Assembly (NCBI GenBank): GCA_015061765.1
Contig: SUVZ01000226.1
Coordinates: 1 to 6,360, forward strand
Direction of reading: 5' to 3'
Origin: Lentisphaerota bacterium
GTDB taxonomy: Bacteria > Verrucomicrobiota > Kiritimatiellia > RFP12 > UBA1067
Length of the DNA stretch: 6,360 nucleotides
This document shows positions 3,964 through 6,360 of the stretch, piece after piece. Numbering within the stretch: the first letter of the stretch is position 1; the number at the start of each line of letters is the position of its first letter. The notes beneath the pieces are model-generated. The model had not been told where the DNA came from. It was given only the letters and a program-made list of their open reading frames with translations, and made no database searches. Both the position numbers and the translations under genes were made by a program.

Positions 3964-6360
3964 TTCACTTCCTCATATCCTTCTGGATGCAGTCTCGCCT
4001 CGGTCGGGGTGTCATCCACCATCGACGTCTGCGACTTTTCCTCGTTGTAGAGATAGACGCGCTTCATTGTTCCCACGCCGCGCCCGCCGTCGCCGGAGAA
4101 TAGCGCCTCTGCGTCCCAAAAGACGGGTTGGGAGAAATCGAGTTCGAAAAGCGTTTCCGGCACTTCAATACGAACATCGTAGCCATCGGCAGTTTGCGAG
4201 AAAGCGACTGTCGCTACAGGCGCGTCGCCGACGAAACTGAACGCAGCAGTTCCGCCAGCCGGAGTTGAATATTCCTGAGGACGCGACAAGCGCGTCCCTC
4301 CCTGCTGCATCGCAATCACGCGGTCAACGCCTCCAATCCGCGCCGCAAGTATGCGGGTAAACGTCTCTTTGTGTCCTTTGCGTTCTTTGCGGCTAAAAGT
4401 TCTTCCGGGGCCTATCTCGAACCCGACTGCATCGCCGCCCTTGAACACTGCGGAGGCGTCTGGCGCGACGTTCACGAGCGGTGTATCGTCCACGACATGC
4501 GCGGTGAAGACCACCTTGCCGCAGACGCGCTCGATCTTCGCCTTCTCTATCGGCTTCGGCTTTGCGCCGGGCACGAAAAGCGGCGCGACACGCTCCAGCC
4601 TCACGACGCCGTTCGTCCTCCACTCGCCGGCGACGCGGCACTTCTCAAACCCCTTCACCTTGAACGACTGCCCTGCGTTGTACGCCCACACCTCGCCTCG
4701 CTCCGGAAACGCCTGGATGCGTCCCGAGAAATCTTCGCCGCTGAAAGTGTACGGCTGTCCGCGCCCCGGCAATCCCGGCGCGTCAAAGAGCGTGTCGACA
4801 AAGAAACCGTCGGCGGTATAGACGGTAAATGTTCCCCACTCGCTCGCTGCAACGGCGTAATCGTCGCCAACCATCCCCGCAAACACCCAGTGGTGGAGCA
4901 TCTCGCCGGGTTTCAGTCCGCCCGTCGCCTTGCGCCCGACGCGCCAGACCGGCGAACCGTCCGGCGCGTATTTGCAAATGAATACACCGTTGTATTCCGA
5001 CGAGTGCCCCATGCCAAGCTTCATGGCCTTGGTGAGTTCCGGCGAGGCGTAGTCGAGATTGCAATCGACCGCCGCATAGAAATTGCCTGCCGAATCGCGC
5101 CGCAGTCCCAAAAGCCCTGAACGCCATGTATGGTGGAGCGCGGACTTTCCGGCGATGATTTCGGGAATCGCCACGTACGCAGCCGCCGCATCCCAGCGCG
5201 GCGCCCCTGTCCCGTCAAAGCCGCGGCACGGGATGCCGACGACCACGTTGTCATGCGTGTTAAGAAACAAGTCTCCGCTTTTCTCCATGCGCATCGCGCC
5301 AATCGTAGAAGACCAGCGCAGGACGCGACCTGCGACATTCGAGACGGCGGAGGACTCGCTTTCCTGTCGCCGTCCGTCGCCGTTCATGTCCATCCAGAGA
5401 CGCAGCGCCGTGACTGGCGATCCCTTCTTCGCCGGCGGATCGGGGAACACGCCGGCGACGGGCTTCATCGCGTCATCGTCGCCGACAATGCAGATCGTCA
5501 TCGGCCTCCCGTCCGGGACAAGATACTTTCGTCCGTTGTCGCAGCGCATCACTTCCGGCATATTCATTGTGGACAGCACCGACCCGAACTCGCCAAGCCC
5601 CGCGCCGGTAAAATCCCACGCTGCATCGGGCACTTCTCCAAGTCGCTGCCGCGCAAATGAATTCGGGCCTTCAATCGAGTAATACTGGAGCCGTGGATCG
5701 TCGCAGTCCGGAATGTTCGACGGCGAATACGCGGTATCGCCAAAATAGCGCCTTCGCACCGCGCCTGTCGCGGCATCGAGATCCGTTATGACTTTCGGCG
5801 CAGAAGCTTCTGCCACAAGAAGCGCGCCGGTCTTGTCAACGGCAAGGCCGAACGGCATGAGAAAGGCGTCGTAGTCGATTTTGCCGAGAAAACCCCGCCC
5901 GCCTCGCTTGCCGTATGCGCGAAGCATCTTGCCGTCGCGGGAGAACACCTTTACTTGCTGGCTGTCGCCAAGGTCGCTCACGTAGAGCGTCCCGTCCTGT
6001 CCGATGGCAATGGCGTAGGGAGCGGAAAGGGAATTGTTCACAAATGGTAAATGATTTGTATTTGTTCTCAATGAGGATTTGTGAACATTTGAGATTTGTG
6101 AACAATCGAACCGCGCAAGTCGGTTCGAGGACACCGCCCACAATGCGCCATCCGGCGCGGCGGCGAGACCGCGCGGCGCATCGCAAGAAATCTCGCCCTT
6201 CTGCGCACCCGTCTTCGCATCGAGCGCGACAATGCGGTTGCCGTTCATGTCGGAGACGTAAACCGCATCGCCGATTGCGGCGATGCCGGCGCAGTTGAAC
6301 ATGTACTTCTCCCTTGCCGCAAGGCCGGTATCGAAAACCGGACATTCTGGTCCAATGGCC
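3957..6360 (-). CDS. Beta-propeller protein with C-terminal CBM9-like domain, paralogue of the next gene; 5' end outside the window
   Basis: The frame is open from the right edge to TGA at 3959-3957: 800 residues are visible and the N-terminus is missing. An ATG at 6302 is not the real start, because 19 in-frame codons precede it without a stop (ending GLAAREKY) and the propeller pattern is already running. NHL-type repeats are plain, for example AAIGDAVYVSDMNGNRIVAL, GLAAAPDGALWAVSSNRLAR and AIGQDGTLYVSDLG. A loop DMNGDGRRQESE (5390-5355) fits the DxNxDGxxxxxE calcium-binding pattern. YTADGFFVDTLF near 4800 matches LFTSDGLLVAELF in the paralogue. The last 200 residues are CBM9-like, with DGYDVRIEVPETLFELDF and the ending TEARLHPEGYEEVKW. 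A signal peptide and Ig domain upstream would be expected by analogy. Function is unknown; secretion and glycan contact are inferred. Two repeat elements are carried in frame (6033-6106 and 4365-4391). Confidence 0.82.
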   Translation of the reverse strand, partial: AIGPECPVFDTGLAAREKYMFNCAGIAAIGDAVYVSDMNGNRIVALDAKTGAQKGEISCDAPRGLAAAPDGALWAVSSNRLARFDCSQISNVHKSSLRTNTNHLPFVNNSLSAPYAIAIGQDGTLYVSDLGDSQQVKVFSRDGKMLRAYGKRGGRGFLGKIDYDAFLMPFGLAVDKTGALLVAEASAPKVITDLDAATGAVRRRYFGDTAYSPSNIPDCDDPRLQYYSIEGPNSFARQRLGEVPDAAWDFTGAGLGEFGSVLSTMNMPEVMRCDNGRKYLVPDGRPMTICIVGDDDAMKPVAGVFPDPPAKKGSPVTALRLWMDMNGDGRRQESESSAVSNVAGRVLRWSSTIGAMRMEKSGDLFLNTHDNVVVGIPCRGFDGTGAPRWDAAAAYVAIPEIIAGKSALHHTWRSGLLGLRRDSAGNFYAAVDCNLDYASPELTKAMKLGMGHSSEYNGVFICKYAPDGSPVWRVGRKATGGLKPGEMLHHWVFAGMVGDDYAVAASEWGTFTVYTADGFFVDTLFDAPGLPGRGQPYTFSGEDFSGRIQAFPERGEVWAYNAGQSFKVKGFEKCRVAGEWRTNGVVRLERVAPLFVPGAKPKPIEKAKIERVCGKVVFTAHVVDDTPLVNVAPDASAVFKGGDAVGFEIGPGRTFSRKERKGHKETFTRILAARIGGVDRVIAMQQGGTRLSRPQEYSTPAGGTAAFSFVGDAPVATVAFSQTADGYDVRIEVPETLFELDFSQPVFWDAEALFSGDGGRGVGTMKRVYLYNEEKSQTSMVDDTPTEARLHPEGYEEVKW
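3969..3974 (-). promoter_or_regulatory. Ribosome binding site of the 1027-residue protein
   Basis: GAGGAA on the minus strand lies 5 bases before ATG 3963-3961, inside the last codons of the upstream gene. It supports this start over the ATG at 3951 and fits translational coupling through the overlapping ATGGTGA. Confidence 0.6.
4365..4391 (-). repeat. Three 9-bp tandem units coding R-K-E-like triplets, in frame inside the CBM9-like domain
   Basis: On the minus strand the units are CGCAAAGAA, CGCAAAGGA and CACAAAGAG, coding RKE, RKG and HKE (residues 657-665 of the visible part). They follow the domain's early strand (VGFEIGPGRTFS) and precede TFTRILAARIGG. The strongly basic stretch is unlike the rest of the domain and probably forms a surface loop. 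CGCAAAGA-type tandems recur in many bacterial genomes, usually outside genes (recalled knowledge). Confidence 0.65.
5355..5390 (-). other. Putative calcium-binding loop in the upstream propeller protein
   Basis: The twelve codons read D-M-N-G-D-G-R-R-Q-E-S-E, with acidic or amide side chains at positions 1, 3, 5, 9 and 12 and Gly at 6, as in EF-hand or dockerin-type loops. It follows a hydrophobic L-R-L-W. I see no equivalent in the downstream paralogue. Metal binding is inferred from the pattern alone. Confidence 0.45.
6033..6106. repeat. AT-rich palindromic repeat element inserted in frame in the propeller gene
   Basis: Perfect 13-bp inverted ends ATTGTTCACAAAT (6033-6045) and ATTTGTGAACAAT (6094-6106) enclose the element. 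Inside, three 17-bp units run in tandem (6052-6068, 6069-6085, 6086-6102); the last two share ATTTGTGAA and the first is diverged. The block is much richer in AT than the gene around it. On the minus strand it codes about 24 residues (86-109 of the visible part) from C-S-Q-I-S-N-V-H-K to P-F-V-N-N. These separate LARFD from LSAPYAIAIGQDG, which would otherwise form a normal propeller repeat junction. A 72-base in-frame insertion is inferred. Confidence 0.7.

Noticed and set aside
4371..5120. Plus-strand ORF of 249 codons opposite the upstream propeller gene
   Set aside because: It has the same shadow character; the minus frame carries the propeller repeats and CBM9-like domain.
6033..6106. 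CRISPR-like array
   Set aside because: The units are 17 bp, contiguous without unique spacers, and lie within a coding frame.
6300..6302. ATG as start of the upstream propeller gene
   Set aside because: Nineteen in-frame codons precede it without a stop and no ribosome binding site is seen; the gene continues beyond the window.

Overview
The window looks like a piece of chromosome from an uncultured Gram-negative bacterium of the PVC superphylum, most likely Kiritimatiellota, Lentisphaerae or Verrucomicrobia. The reasons are two adjacent giant secreted beta-propeller proteins that end in a CBM9-like domain, the GC-rich coding style, and in-frame short tandem repeats. The phylum is an inference from style, not a proof. 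All recognisable genes lie on the minus strand.

Layout, in the direction of transcription (right to left). (1) 6360-3957: the end of a large beta-propeller gene whose 5' end lies beyond the window; 800 residues are visible. (2) 3963-880: a complete 1027-residue paralogue with a signal peptide. It overlaps the first gene by 7 bases (ATGGTGA), so the two form an operon and are probably translationally coupled. Both end in the same kind of domain, with closing motifs of the form (S/T)E(V/A)R(V/L)xP...V-K-aromatic. Their biochemical role is unknown; extracellular or periplasmic glycan binding is a reasonable guess. (3) 880-367: about 500 bases of decayed, more AT-rich intergenic DNA. It holds a 29-codon ORF that looks like a signal peptide cut off from its protein, a 54-bp palindromic element with perfect 16-bp arms, a fragment encoding the C-terminus of a DUF4143-type ATPase, a strong hairpin, and half of that hairpin repeated inside the 29-codon ORF. 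(4) 366-1: the first 122 codons of an AbiEi antitoxin gene (type IV toxin-antitoxin, AbiE phage-abortive-infection family). It runs off the left edge, where an AbiEii toxin gene would be expected. Its promoter is overlapped by a 71-bp imperfect palindrome, a good candidate for its own operator, and the transcript appears leaderless.

The most unusual signal is that the two propeller genes carry four different short repeat elements, all read through in frame: a 17-bp-period palindromic AT-rich block (6033-6106), 9-bp units coding R-K-E-like triplets (4365-4391), 8-bp units that form part of the signal peptide (3894-3917), and 9-bp units coding N-P-V (2992-3024). They look like small inserted or expanded intergenic-type repeats tolerated as peptide loops. 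The left part (abiEi, ATPase remnant, palindromes) looks like a gene-turnover zone beside the conserved operon.
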